Source of the DNA: Acidimicrobiales bacterium | Lineage (GTDB): Bacteria > Actinomycetota > Acidimicrobiia > Acidimicrobiales > SZUA-35 | Assembly: GCA_024638815.1 (NCBI GenBank) | Contig: JAHEJM010000001.1 | Span: forward strand, 59,355-123,354 | Reading direction: 5' to 3' | DNA length: 64,000 nt | In this document: positions 26,884-35,059 of the stretch, piece by piece | Position numbering within the stretch: position 1 is the first letter of the stretch | Layout of the letters: each line of letters begins with the position of its first letter | The notes under the pieces: generated by a model | The model's input: only the letters and a program-made list of their open reading frames with translations | The model's database searches: none | What the model was told of the DNA's origin: nothing | Position numbers and translations under genes: made by a program

Positions 26884-27016
26884 CGAGATGGCCTCGTTTC
26901 CGTGTCTCGGCTCAACGCTGCGTTTACCGGTCCGGTTCACCTGTCGTGCCGGTCATTCGAAGGTAATCGTTGACCACCGACAACGTCGATTCGGCCATCG
27001 AAGTGTAGGTACCAGG

Positions 27017-27811
27017 CTATGCTATGGCCAGGACAAGGAACAGCAGAATGGTGGCCAGGAGTCCGACGAAGAGCCATTCGATGCGATACCGGGTGGTCCG
27101 CTCCTCGGCCAGGAACGCTTCGGCGGCCAAGGTTCGGGATTCGATCTCCCGCAGATGTTGCTCCAAGGCCGACAGCCGCAACTGCTTGTCGGCGGCGATC
27201 TGCCTCGAACTGTCCAGCTCCAGCAGGGTGCGCCCGTATCGGTCTTGGAGTTCCTGGAACACCGACTCGGTCTCCGACAGCTGGGCCTCCAGCGCCGTCA
27301 CATCCACCACTGGGGGATGGGCGTGAGCGTCGTCATGGCCGGCTCGGGTCGAGTCGTCGATCGAGGTGGAACCGATCTTGGACCGTAGCTGGCGCAGCAG
27401 GCTGGTGGTCTCGGGCTGGACCGGCGCCGTGAGCCGCTCGATGGCCAGTATGGAGCGTTCGAGCGTGTCGGTCTGTTCCGGCAGGTTGAAATGGGCCCAC
27501 AGGTTCCGGGTCTCGATCAGTTCACCGATGATGCCCCTGAGGTCCCGACCGTAGAAGTCGCCGAACACCGGGCCCCAGAACCGTCGCAGCACCAGCAGTT
27601 GGAACAGTGGGTCGGTTGCCCCGTGCTCGGCTGGACGACCCAGACGGTTGGCCGCAGCCTCGCTCCACGACGGTTCATCGGCGAAGTAGTCGATCATACG
27701 CTCGTCGATGAAGCTGCCGAGAGCGGTCGCCATGAGCTCGAACGCCTGGGCCATCAGGGCGTGTCGGCTCATCGCCAGATCGAGTTGTGTGTGGGGCGTC
27801 TCTGGGTTCAT
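27017..27811 (-). CDS. Swt1-like HEPN-domain protein, coiled coil, C-terminal membrane anchor
   Basis: 264-residue protein. The N-terminal 110 residues match Swt1-type HEPN domains: helices ending FGDFYGRDLRGIIGELIETRNLWAH, with the HEPN Rx4H motif at R102-H107 and the neighbouring Asn intact. HEPN domains are often RNases in toxin or phage-defence proteins. The middle (about 155-235) is a charged coiled coil (LEAQLSETESVFQELQDRYG and following). The last 23 residues are one transmembrane helix (WLFVGLLATILLFLVLAIA), giving a tail-anchored topology with the HEPN domain in the cytoplasm. There is no obvious antitoxin partner. It is divergent from the GGDEF-EAL gene. AGGA lies four bases before the ATG. 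Confidence 0.75.
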   Translation of the reverse strand: MNPETPHTQLDLAMSRHALMAQAFELMATALGSFIDERMIDYFADEPSWSEAAANRLGRPAEHGATDPLFQLLVLRRFWGPVFGDFYGRDLRGIIGELIETRNLWAHFNLPEQTDTLERSILAIERLTAPVQPETTSLLRQLRSKIGSTSIDDSTRAGHDDAHAHPPVVDVTALEAQLSETESVFQELQDRYGRTLLELDSSRQIAADKQLRLSALEQHLREIESRTLAAEAFLAEERTTRYRIEWLFVGLLATILLFLVLAIA

Positions 27812-28053
27812 GGATCCTGGGGTCCGACGGGCCGGTTACCCGGTTGGTGGGCTGCCCACCTCGTGCCCGACCGGCGTCCGGGCCGGACGGCCGCTTGCAT
27901 TCACGTCGGCGGCAGGCTCCCCGAGCTGAGGGCCTTGCGCCGGTTCCGGCCCCGATCCTGGCCGGGGTGGATCATAAGTCCGAAGGCCGGGCTCATCATT
28001 GGCGGCGAAGCCGGAAGCCTCAACTCTTCACTGCCGATGCCGTTGCTAGAAGG

Positions 28054-29991
28054 GTGAGTGAGCCGAAACTGCTCTCAACTCCTGCGGCCGCGCTCTTCTG
28101 CGGTGTCGTGATTGTGGTGTTGTGGGTGGCCGGACTCGAGTATCTGTACGATCTTGCCTCGGCGTCGGTGGTGCAGCTGCTCACCACGGGAGCCATGGGT
28201 GCGGTCGGCGCCGCGCTCGGGACGCTGGCGCTGAGCTGGGCGGCCCGGGGGGCCAGGGACAAGCTTGACGAGGTCGAACATCGGGCCAAACACGATCCGT
28301 TGACCGGGCTCACCAATCGAGCCGAGCTGTTTCGGGAGCTGGACGAATCCCTGGTCTATGCCTCCGACAACGACATGGTGCTCGGTGTGCTGTTCCTCGA
28401 TCTTGACCGGTTCAAGAGCGTCAACGACTCGCTGGGCCACGAGGTTGGCGACGAGTTGTTGTGCATCGTGGCCGACCGGCTCCGATCGACGGTGCGCAAT
28501 ACCGACGTCGTGGCTCGATTGGGTGGAGACGAGTTCGTCGTCTTGTGTCGGGGCCTCCTGCTCGGCGACTCGGTGATCGCCATGGCCAAGCAGATCCTGA
28601 AGCGTTTCCGGGAGCCGATCTCGCTGAACGGCAAAGAACACCTGGTGTCGACCAGTATCGGTGTTGCCATCGCCCTACCGGGGGACGATCGTCTATCCGA
28701 CGAACTGGTGAGTGATGCCGACGCAGCCATGTATCAGGCCAAGCGGACCAAGTCCGGTTTCGCCGTGTTCGACGAAGCTCAGCGTCAGCTGGTTCGGGAT
28801 CGCCTCGATGTCGAGCGCGCCCTCAACAAGGCCATCGACGACGGCGAATTGGTGGTCTATTACCAACCCATCATCGATGCCGCCACCCGTCGCCTCTACG
28901 GCTTCGAGGCGCTCGTGCGCTGGCACAATCCGGAACAGGGCATGATTCCACCGGGTGAGTTCCTGGCTATCGCCGAGGATGCCGGCATGATGTCGAAGCT
29001 GGGTGAGCTGGTGATGAGGGAGGCATGCGCCCAGTTGGCGGTGTGGAACCATGAGTACCCGAATGCCCGCCAGGTGCGCATCGGGGTCAATCTGGCCGAG
29101 CAGCAGCTCGTCGACAACAGGCTTCCGGTGACGGTGTCCGAGATCCTGGACTGGTCGGGTCTCGACCCTCACCAACTGGTGTTGGAGATCACCGAGGATG
29201 TCATCGTCGATCATCTGGACGGCTTGAACGTCCTGCGAGGTCTGAGAGAGCTCGGCGTTGCGCTGGCCATCGATGATTTCGGAACCGGACAATCTTCGCT
29301 GTCCTACGTCAAACAGTTCGACATGGTGTCGACCATCAAGATCGACCAGGCGTTTGTCCGCGAGATGCACAACGCCAACGTCGATCGGGCCATTATCGAG
29401 GCGGTGGTGGCCATGGCGTCCGCCCTGGATCTGAAGATCGTGGCCGAGGGTGTGGAGTACCCGGAACAGCTGGATGAACTGCTGCGGCTCGGCGTCAATC
29501 TGGTTCAGGGCTACCTGTTCAGCCCGCCGATTCCGGCCCAGGAACTCGATCCGGCCGTCTGGTTCCTGGGACCCGACGGCCGGCTACCCCGGGTCCACAT
29601 CGTGCCGCCGGCCGATTGGCGACGCCGCGGTTCCCCGGTGAGCCGGCTGGCCCAGCTGGCGGAGGAACGTCGGCTGCTGTCCGAAGTCGATGGGGACTCG
29701 CATCCTCCGCCAGGACGTCGACTGCCGCCGGCCGACCGGCGGCGGTCGCAACCGGATCGGCCCCGACCGCCGACGCCGGATCACACGGTGGCCGCGCCGG
29801 CCGGTCTTCCTCCTGCCTTCAACCTGGCGCCGACACCGCCGACACCGCCGACCGCCCCGTCGCCACGGCGGCCAGGTTCCATACCACCGTTGCCGCCCTC
29901 GCCATCACCTCCTCGAGCCGACACTGTGGCTGAGGCCCCGTCGCCTGACAGCATGCCGTCGGGGGAACAGGTGGGCAAGCATCGGCGATAG
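28054..29991 (+). CDS. Membrane GGDEF-EAL protein (c-di-GMP turnover)
   Basis: 645-residue bifunctional cyclic-di-GMP protein. Two N-terminal membrane segments (FCGVVIVVLWVAGLEYL; TTGAMGAVGAALGTLALSW) precede a GGDEF domain with intact GGDEF (157-161) and an inhibitory RxxD site (R148-D151) five residues before it. An EAL domain follows with EAL (E285), NLAEQQL, EITEDVIVD, DDFGTGQSS, the Lys of IKIDQAFV and EGVE, so both activities look possible. The last 110 residues are a proline-rich, probably disordered tail (TPPTPPTAPSPRRPG). The GTG at 28054 abuts AGAAGG, so the exact start is uncertain. It is divergent from the HEPN gene. Confidence 0.9.
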   Translation: MSEPKLLSTPAAALFCGVVIVVLWVAGLEYLYDLASASVVQLLTTGAMGAVGAALGTLALSWAARGARDKLDEVEHRAKHDPLTGLTNRAELFRELDESLVYASDNDMVLGVLFLDLDRFKSVNDSLGHEVGDELLCIVADRLRSTVRNTDVVARLGGDEFVVLCRGLLLGDSVIAMAKQILKRFREPISLNGKEHLVSTSIGVAIALPGDDRLSDELVSDADAAMYQAKRTKSGFAVFDEAQRQLVRDRLDVERALNKAIDDGELVVYYQPIIDAATRRLYGFEALVRWHNPEQGMIPPGEFLAIAEDAGMMSKLGELVMREACAQLAVWNHEYPNARQVRIGVNLAEQQLVDNRLPVTVSEILDWSGLDPHQLVLEITEDVIVDHLDGLNVLRGLRELGVALAIDDFGTGQSSLSYVKQFDMVSTIKIDQAFVREMHNANVDRAIIEAVVAMASALDLKIVAEGVEYPEQLDELLRLGVNLVQGYLFSPPIPAQELDPAVWFLGPDGRLPRVHIVPPADWRRRGSPVSRLAQLAEERRLLSEVDGDSHPPPGRRLPPADRRRSQPDRPRPPTPDHTVAAPAGLPPAFNLAPTPPTPPTAPSPRRPGSIPPLPPSPSPPRADTVAEAPSPDSMPSGEQVGKHRR

Positions 29992-30005
29992 CTCCACCGT
30001 TCCCA

Positions 30006-30019
30006 GGGCCCTCGGGCCC
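30006..30019. terminator. Small GC hairpin between convergent genes
   Basis: GGGCC and GGCCC pair around CTCG in the 35-bp gap between the GGDEF-EAL and DUF3097 genes. It is short and has no T-run, so support is weak. Confidence 0.3.
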
Positions 30020-30026
30020 CGAACGA

Positions 30027-30860
30027 TCAACGATCGCCGTCGGGGGGAGGAGCCACGAAGTCGATCAGCTCCTCGACCGCGCCGACCAGGGACGGGTGGA
30101 GGTGGCGAAAGTCCGTCACGCAGGACAGCAACAGACGCCAGAAGTCGCCGGTGGCGCCATCGAAGCCCAACGCCTCGACGGTGCCGGTCTTCCAGTCCTG
30201 GCCCATGGGAACGCTCGGCCATCGCTCGATGCCGAGCACACCGGGATGGACGGCCTGCCAGATGTCGACGAACCGATGGCCCCGGATCAGCACATGGGAC
30301 CGACGGGCGGCCTGCGCCAGCCGCCACTCCTTGGTGTCGTCGACAAGATGATCGAGCAGTATCCCCAGGCGGCGGTCGGGGCCTGGATCGAAGGACTCGA
30401 TGACGGCCACCAGATCGTCGGCGCCGTGCAACGGTTCCACCACCACCCCTTCGACCCGGAGGTCGTCCCCCCAGATCTTCTCGACCAGGTCAGCGTCGTG
30501 CAGTCCCTCGACCATCAACCGACTGGGAACGGCCACCCGGGCTCCGGTGGACGCCGGGGCCACGGATCCGGAAGCGGTGAACGCCGGCTCGTTGTCGATC
30601 GGCCTGGGCCGGACCAGCGTGACGGTGCGGCCGGACACCGAGAAGGCACCATCGGCGACCGGCAGGACGTGCTGTCGGCCCCGGCCGTCCCGCAGGATGA
30701 CCTGTTGTGGACTGAATTTGACCACAACGCCGACCGTTCCCGATGTCCGATGGCGAACGGTCAAACCGACTGTGGCCTGCTGAGTGGGCCACGCAGGTCC
30801 CCGGCGCCGTCGGCTTTGAGGTCCATCCTGGTCGATGGGACCGCTGAGAATACCGGACAT
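30027..30860 (-). CDS. DUF3097 family protein
   Basis: 277-residue protein of an actinobacterial family of unknown function. Recognisable blocks are MVEGLHDADLVEKIWGDDLR, EGVVVEPLHGADDL, GILLDHLVDDTKEWRLA, VLIRGHRFVDIWQAVHP and the C-terminal LVGAVEELIDFV. The first block has the look of a TOPRIM-like acidic site (Glu-Gly, then a later LLDHL with Asp), which hints at nucleic-acid work, but this is inference. The ATG at 30860 lies two bases after the stop of the SGNH hydrolase gene, so the two are one operon. Upstream in-frame sequence is Arg-rich noise. Confidence 0.85.
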   Translation of the reverse strand: MSGILSGPIDQDGPQSRRRRGPAWPTQQATVGLTVRHRTSGTVGVVVKFSPQQVILRDGRGRQHVLPVADGAFSVSGRTVTLVRPRPIDNEPAFTASGSVAPASTGARVAVPSRLMVEGLHDADLVEKIWGDDLRVEGVVVEPLHGADDLVAVIESFDPGPDRRLGILLDHLVDDTKEWRLAQAARRSHVLIRGHRFVDIWQAVHPGVLGIERWPSVPMGQDWKTGTVEALGFDGATGDFWRLLLSCVTDFRHLHPSLVGAVEELIDFVAPPPDGDR

Positions 30861-30862
30861 CG

Positions 30863-31639
30863 TCACCGCCCCCCGTCGTGGTCGGCGTCGTCGTCGCCGT
30901 CCTCGGCACCGTTCAGGTCGGCGAACTCGATCTCGATGTCGATCAGTGGGGTCGCCAGCGGCCGGGCCAGGGCATTGGCCATCAGGGCGTAGCCAACGTC
31001 GTTGGGATGAAAGCGGTCGGCGGCCAGCCGGTGGGACGCCGGTGGGCCCGGTTCTGTCCACGGGTTGACCACATCGTGTTGGAGTTCCCGGGCCCGATGG
31101 CGGATTCCACGATTGATGACTCGGGCCCGAGGGGAGGCGCCGGCCACCAGGCAGAACAGTGCGGGGCGGGGCAGACTTCTCATGAGTCGGGCCAATCGTT
31201 GACGGGTTCCGGTGGTATCGATGCTCCAGACCACGTCGTTGGTACCGATGCAGCAGATGACCAGGGCCGGCGACCGTCCCGTTCGCTCGATGTCGAGGGC
31301 AATCGGCAGCTGGCGCTCGATTCCGTCATTGACGCGCGCTCCCGACTGGGCCAGGTTGACCGCAGCCCACGGCCCGCCGTCGCGTTGGGCCAGGAGTTCC
31401 AGGAGGCGACCGACGTAGCCGTTGCCCGGGGCCGACGCCCCGATGCCGATGGCGGTGGAGTCACCGATGACGACCATCAGAGGACCGTCGTGGTCGAGGG
31501 CCCTCTGGTTCTGTTCGTTCCACCACCGGGTGTAGGGCTGGATTTGGGTCGTCACCTCCCGGACGCCGGGAGCCACCGCACCGGCCAGCCGCAGTAGCAG
31601 GCCCGGCTTGGTCGGCTCGAGCTCCGGTATCGATTCCAC
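30863..31639 (-). CDS. SGNH/GDSL-family hydrolase
   Basis: 258-residue esterase or lipase-like hydrolase. The SGNH blocks are present: the catalytic Ser in MVVIGDSTAIGIGAS, the Gly/Asn oxyanion residues in NLAQSGARV and IGTNDVVW, and the Asp-His pair in DRFHPNDVG. No signal peptide is evident, so it is probably cytoplasmic. The C-terminus is very acidic (DLNGAEDGDDDADHDGG). The second of two adjacent GTGs (31639) is five bases from GGAG and is preferred. It leads an operon with DUF3097 and is divergent from the ABC-F gene. Confidence 0.85.
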   Translation of the reverse strand: MESIPELEPTKPGLLLRLAGAVAPGVREVTTQIQPYTRWWNEQNQRALDHDGPLMVVIGDSTAIGIGASAPGNGYVGRLLELLAQRDGGPWAAVNLAQSGARVNDGIERQLPIALDIERTGRSPALVICCIGTNDVVWSIDTTGTRQRLARLMRSLPRPALFCLVAGASPRARVINRGIRHRARELQHDVVNPWTEPGPPASHRLAADRFHPNDVGYALMANALARPLATPLIDIEIEFADLNGAEDGDDDADHDGGR

Positions 31640-31695
31640 CACCGCTCCAGTGTGCCGTGGTCGTCGCTGCGTCGCATGGATGGCCCGACGGCGAT

Positions 31696-31701
31696 TAGCC
31701 T
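31696..31701 (+). promoter_or_regulatory. -10 hexamer upstream of the ABC-F leader ORF
   Basis: TAGCCT ends six bases before the GTG of the 16-codon leader ORF. This is the same spacing as at nfuA, tldD and moeA. It suggests that the transcript begins at or next to that GTG. Confidence 0.5.
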
Positions 31702-31707
31702 GACCCC

Positions 31708-31758
31708 GTGCCGCTGGTGGAAGAACCCAGTCCCGTGAGTCGCTCGATGGCTCCATGA
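31708..31758 (+). CDS. Putative 16-residue leader peptide of the ABC-F gene
   Basis: A short open frame, GTG to TGA, would encode MPLVEEPSPVSRSMAP. Its stop codon overlaps the ATG of the ABC-F gene as ATGA, so ribosomes finishing it could restart there. A TAGCCT hexamer six bases upstream makes it a likely leaderless ORF, and the ABC-F ATG itself has neither a ribosome binding site nor its own -10. Some antibiotic-resistance ABC-F genes are controlled by translation of a short upstream peptide. Whether this one senses anything is inference; it may only serve coupling. Confidence 0.45.
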   Translation: MPLVEEPSPVSRSMAP

Positions 31759-33692
31759 TCCTGCTCGACGCGGTCGATTTGACCGTCAGCCGGCCCGATC
31801 GTGATCTGTTTCGTGATGTCTCGATCACTGTTCGTCGAGGCGATCGCATCGGTGTGGTCGGCATCAACGGCACCGGGAAATCCACCTTGCTTCGTGTCCT
31901 GGCCGGCAGCCGGACTCCGGATCGAGGCCAGGTGCGATTCGGACGTGGTGTCACCGTCTCGGTACTGGACCAGGAGGCGGCCCTGCCATCGACCCCCGTC
32001 ATCGAGGCCGTCGTTCCCGGCGGTGCCGGTCTCGACGGTGAGCCGGATGGGGGCCGGTGGGAAGCCGAGGCGGTACTGGATCGACTGGGCATGGGCAACC
32101 ACCTCCAGCGCCCGACCGGCTCGCTATCGGGCGGCGAGGCCAAACGAGTGGCGTTGGCCCGGGCCCTTCTGCAACCGGCCGATCTGCTCATCCTGGACGA
32201 GCCGACCAACCACCTCGACCTCGACACCATCGACTGGCTTCAGAATCGACTACTCGCCCACCGGGGTGCACTGCTCCTGGTGACCCATGACCGTCACCTA
32301 CTCGACGCCGTCACCAACCGGATGATCGAGCTCGACCGGGGTCGCTGGTACAGCCACCAGGGGGGATACGCCCGGTATCTGGAGGACAGGGATCAGCGAG
32401 AGGTCGATGCGGCCACGGCGGAAGCAGTTCGCCGCAATCTGGCCCGCACCGAATTGGCGTGGTTGCGACGGGGCGCTCCGGCTCGAACCTCCAAGCCCAG
32501 GGCCCGGCTCGAGCGGGCCCGGGATCTGGTCGACGGGCGCCCCGCGGGTCCGGCCCGCCCCGCCGAACTTCACTTGGAATTCGGTCGGTCGGGCACCCCC
32601 CGGCTGGGCGATGTGGTCATCGAGCTGGAAGGCGGATCATTGGCCACACCCGATGGTCGGACGTTGTTCGAGGGACTCGATCTACGACTCGATCCTCGGG
32701 AACGGCTGGGCATCGTCGGCCCCAACGGCGCGGGTAAGACCTCGCTGCTCGATGTGCTGGCCCGGCGGGCCGCACCGGACCGAGGTACGGTCACGGTCGG
32801 CTCGACGGTGGTGCTCGGCTACTACGACCAGACCGGGACCGAGCTGGACCCCGAGGCCCGGGTTCGTGAAGTGGTGGCCGGACCCCACCGCCAACCGGAT
32901 TGGACCGACGCCCGGCTGCTGGAGGCGTTCTGGTTCGACACCGATACCCAATGGGCCCAGGTCGGCACCCTGTCCGGGGGTGAACGTCGGCGACTCCAGC
33001 TCCTCACCGTCCTGGCCGGTCGACCCAACGTGCTGTTTCTCGACGAGCCGACGAACGATCTCGACCTGGAGACCCTGCGGGCCCTGGAGGATTTCCTCGA
33101 GGATTGGCCGGGGGCCGTGGTGGCCGTCAGCCACGACCGGGCCTTCCTCGAACGGGTGGTAACCGATGCCCTGGTCATCGACGGTACGGGTTTTGCCGGG
33201 CGGTGGCCGGGCGGCTTCGGGGCGTGGGATCGGCAGCGGCGTCAGGGGCCGGCCAAGCGGGACACCATTCGAGCCGTCGGTTCGGACACTGGGGGTCGGG
33301 CCGGCCGGGGCGAGAGATCTAGGTCGGTGGCGGGTCGGGCGGGGGTCGACCACGGTCACCCTGGCGGTCGCTCGAGTCGGTCGGGGGCCGACGGCGGTCG
33401 CCGCAGCGGTCGCTCGGGTCGGTCGGGGGCCGACGGCGGTCGCCGCAGCGGTCGCTCGGGTCGGTCGGCCAGCACGATCGGCCATCTCCTGCGGGAAACG
33501 GAGAAGGCCATGAAGAAACTGGAGAAGCGAAAGGTCGAGCTCGAGGCCGAGCTCAATCGCCTGATCGGGGATGGTTCCGGTGACCACGAGGCGCTGGCCT
33601 CGGTCGGCGGAGAGCTGGCCCGAGTGTCGACCGAGTTGCAGCACCGGGAGCACGAGTGGCTGGAATTGGCCGACGAACAGGAGCAGCGATGA
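31755..33692 (+). CDS. ABC-F family ATPase (Uup/Ttx-like)
   Basis: 645-residue soluble protein with two ABC domains and no membrane segments, so it is a translation or ribosome-associated ABC-F factor. Domain 1: Walker A GINGTGKST (36-44), LSGGEAKRVALARAL, LLILDEPTNHLDLDT. Domain 2: GPNGAGKTS at 322, LSGGERRRLQLLTVL, VLFLDEPTNDLDLET. The signature after each Walker B and the interdomain linker (ARTELAWLRRGAPARTSKPRARLERARDL) resemble Uup. A Gly/Arg/Ser-rich segment with a 14-residue repeat then leads to a C-terminal coiled coil (LRETEKAMKKLEKRKVELE), a Uup-type DNA- or RNA-binding tail. The stop overlaps the aminotransferase start (ATGA). Confidence 0.93.
   Translation: MILLDAVDLTVSRPDRDLFRDVSITVRRGDRIGVVGINGTGKSTLLRVLAGSRTPDRGQVRFGRGVTVSVLDQEAALPSTPVIEAVVPGGAGLDGEPDGGRWEAEAVLDRLGMGNHLQRPTGSLSGGEAKRVALARALLQPADLLILDEPTNHLDLDTIDWLQNRLLAHRGALLLVTHDRHLLDAVTNRMIELDRGRWYSHQGGYARYLEDRDQREVDAATAEAVRRNLARTELAWLRRGAPARTSKPRARLERARDLVDGRPAGPARPAELHLEFGRSGTPRLGDVVIELEGGSLATPDGRTLFEGLDLRLDPRERLGIVGPNGAGKTSLLDVLARRAAPDRGTVTVGSTVVLGYYDQTGTELDPEARVREVVAGPHRQPDWTDARLLEAFWFDTDTQWAQVGTLSGGERRRLQLLTVLAGRPNVLFLDEPTNDLDLETLRALEDFLEDWPGAVVAVSHDRAFLERVVTDALVIDGTGFAGRWPGGFGAWDRQRRQGPAKRDTIRAVGSDTGGRAGRGERSRSVAGRAGVDHGHPGGRSSRSGADGGRRSGRSGRSGADGGRRSGRSGRSASTIGHLLRETEKAMKKLEKRKVELEAELNRLIGDGSGDHEALASVGGELARVSTELQHREHEWLELADEQEQR
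33364..33470 (+). repeat. 42-bp tandem repeat inside the ABC-F gene
   Basis: Two full 42-bp units (33376-33417 and 33418-33459) with partial copies at both ends encode repeats of SGADGGRRSGRSGR. The frame is kept, so copy number can change without breaking the gene. The repeat forms the basic flexible linker before the C-terminal coiled coil. Confidence 0.85.
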
Positions 33693-34924
33693 AAAACGTG
33701 GAGTCGGGGCCGGTCCGGCGGCCGGGGTCGGAGACGATGCCGCACATCGAGGTCGAACCCCGCGTGCGGACCGAAGCCGAGCTGCGGCGGCTGCAGGGAC
33801 TCAAGTGGTCGCACTATGGGCCAGAGGTCCTACCGGCGTGGGTGGCCGACATGGATCTGCTTCCTCCCGATGTGGTGAACCAAGCCATTGAGCCGTTCAT
33901 GGAGCGCCGGGACTACGGCTACAACTTCGATGTGGTCCGGCGCCTGAATCCGGCGTTTGTCCGATGGCAGCAGCGCCATCACGGCTGGGAGCCCGATCTC
34001 GATGACGTTTACCGGTTCTGCGACGTGCTCCATGCCATCGACGTGACCCTCTGGCTCCACACCAAACCGGGCGACGGAGTGGTCCTGCTGACACCGGTGT
34101 ATCCGCCGTTCATCTCCGCCGTACACGGCGCCGATCGGCGGCTGGTGTCAGTCCCCCTCGACCCCGATGGCTGGCGGCTCGACCCGGAACGGCTGGAGTC
34201 GGGTATCGACGACTCCACGACCGCCATCCTGTTGTGTCATCCCCACAACCCCACGGGTCGGGTGTTCGATCAGTCCGAGCGGGAAGCCATCGCCGAGGTT
34301 GTGGCCCGTCACGATCTGCTGCTCATCAGCGACGAAGTGTGGGCCGATCTCATCCACCCCGGAACCACCCACGTGCCCATGGCCACGGTGGGGGATCTGA
34401 GGCAACGAACCGTCACCATCAGCTCGGCGTCGAAGGCCTTCAATCTGGCCGGGTTGCGGTGTGCCGTGGGCCATGTGGGCCATCGAGAGCTGGCTCGGAC
34501 GTTCCGGTCTCTGCCCGATCATTTCCTTGGGGCGGTCAGCACACCGGGGGCGCTGGCCGCTCTGGCCTGCTGGGCCGAGGGTGAACCGTGGCTGGCTGCC
34601 ACCCGGCGGTTCCTCACCGATCGCCGGGACCAGCTGGTGCGTCGAGTACGGCGTGAGTTGCCCGAGGTCGGCTTCATGACACCGGAAGCCACCTATCTGG
34701 CTTGGCTGGATCTGAATGCCTATGGCCTCGATGATCCGGGCCGAAGGCTGTTGGAGGAAGCCAATCTTGCTGTCGTGGAGGGAACCGACTTCGGCCGGGA
34801 GGGAGCGGGCCATGTCCGGCTCAATACCGCCACATCGGCAGCAATGCTTGATGCCGTGGTCGATCGCCTGAGCGGATTCCTGACTCGGGCCGGTTCCGGC
34901 GAATCTCACAGGCTCGACCTCTGA
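33689..34924 (+). CDS. PLP-dependent aminotransferase / C-S lyase (MalY/PatB-like)
   Basis: 411-residue fold-type I PLP enzyme close to MalY/PatB cystathionine beta-lyases. Visible marks: LPAWVADMDLLPPDVV near the N-terminus, YGYNF, the HNPTGRVF segment, ISDEVWADLIHPG with the PLP-contacting Asp, the Schiff-base Lys in SSASKAFNLAGLRCAVG, and the carboxylate-binding Arg in GAGHVRLNTATS. It may cleave cystathionine or cysteine conjugates, but an aminotransferase activity cannot be excluded. The ATG at 33689 overlaps the ABC-F stop by 4 nt, so it is the second gene of that operon. Confidence 0.85.
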   Translation: MKNVESGPVRRPGSETMPHIEVEPRVRTEAELRRLQGLKWSHYGPEVLPAWVADMDLLPPDVVNQAIEPFMERRDYGYNFDVVRRLNPAFVRWQQRHHGWEPDLDDVYRFCDVLHAIDVTLWLHTKPGDGVVLLTPVYPPFISAVHGADRRLVSVPLDPDGWRLDPERLESGIDDSTTAILLCHPHNPTGRVFDQSEREAIAEVVARHDLLLISDEVWADLIHPGTTHVPMATVGDLRQRTVTISSASKAFNLAGLRCAVGHVGHRELARTFRSLPDHFLGAVSTPGALAALACWAEGEPWLAATRRFLTDRRDQLVRRVRRELPEVGFMTPEATYLAWLDLNAYGLDDPGRRLLEEANLAVVEGTDFGREGAGHVRLNTATSAAMLDAVVDRLSGFLTRAGSGESHRLDL

Positions 34925-35047
34925 GACTGCTGTCGCTGTTCCACCCTCCCATGTCGCCGTTCGCCGGCCGGTGCGGAGCGCTTGATACCGAGGTCGACGT
35001 GACGGCATCGAGTGGGGCGGGGGATGAGCAAGCACCGGTCGAGCGGC

Positions 35048-35053
35048 TACGGT
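35048..35053 (+). promoter_or_regulatory. -10 hexamer of the mannosyltransferase fusion gene
   Basis: TACGGT ends six bases before the in-frame GTG at 35060. The spacing repeats that of other probable leaderless genes here. It argues against the earlier ATG at 35024. Confidence 0.4.
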
Positions 35054-35059
35054 GACACC

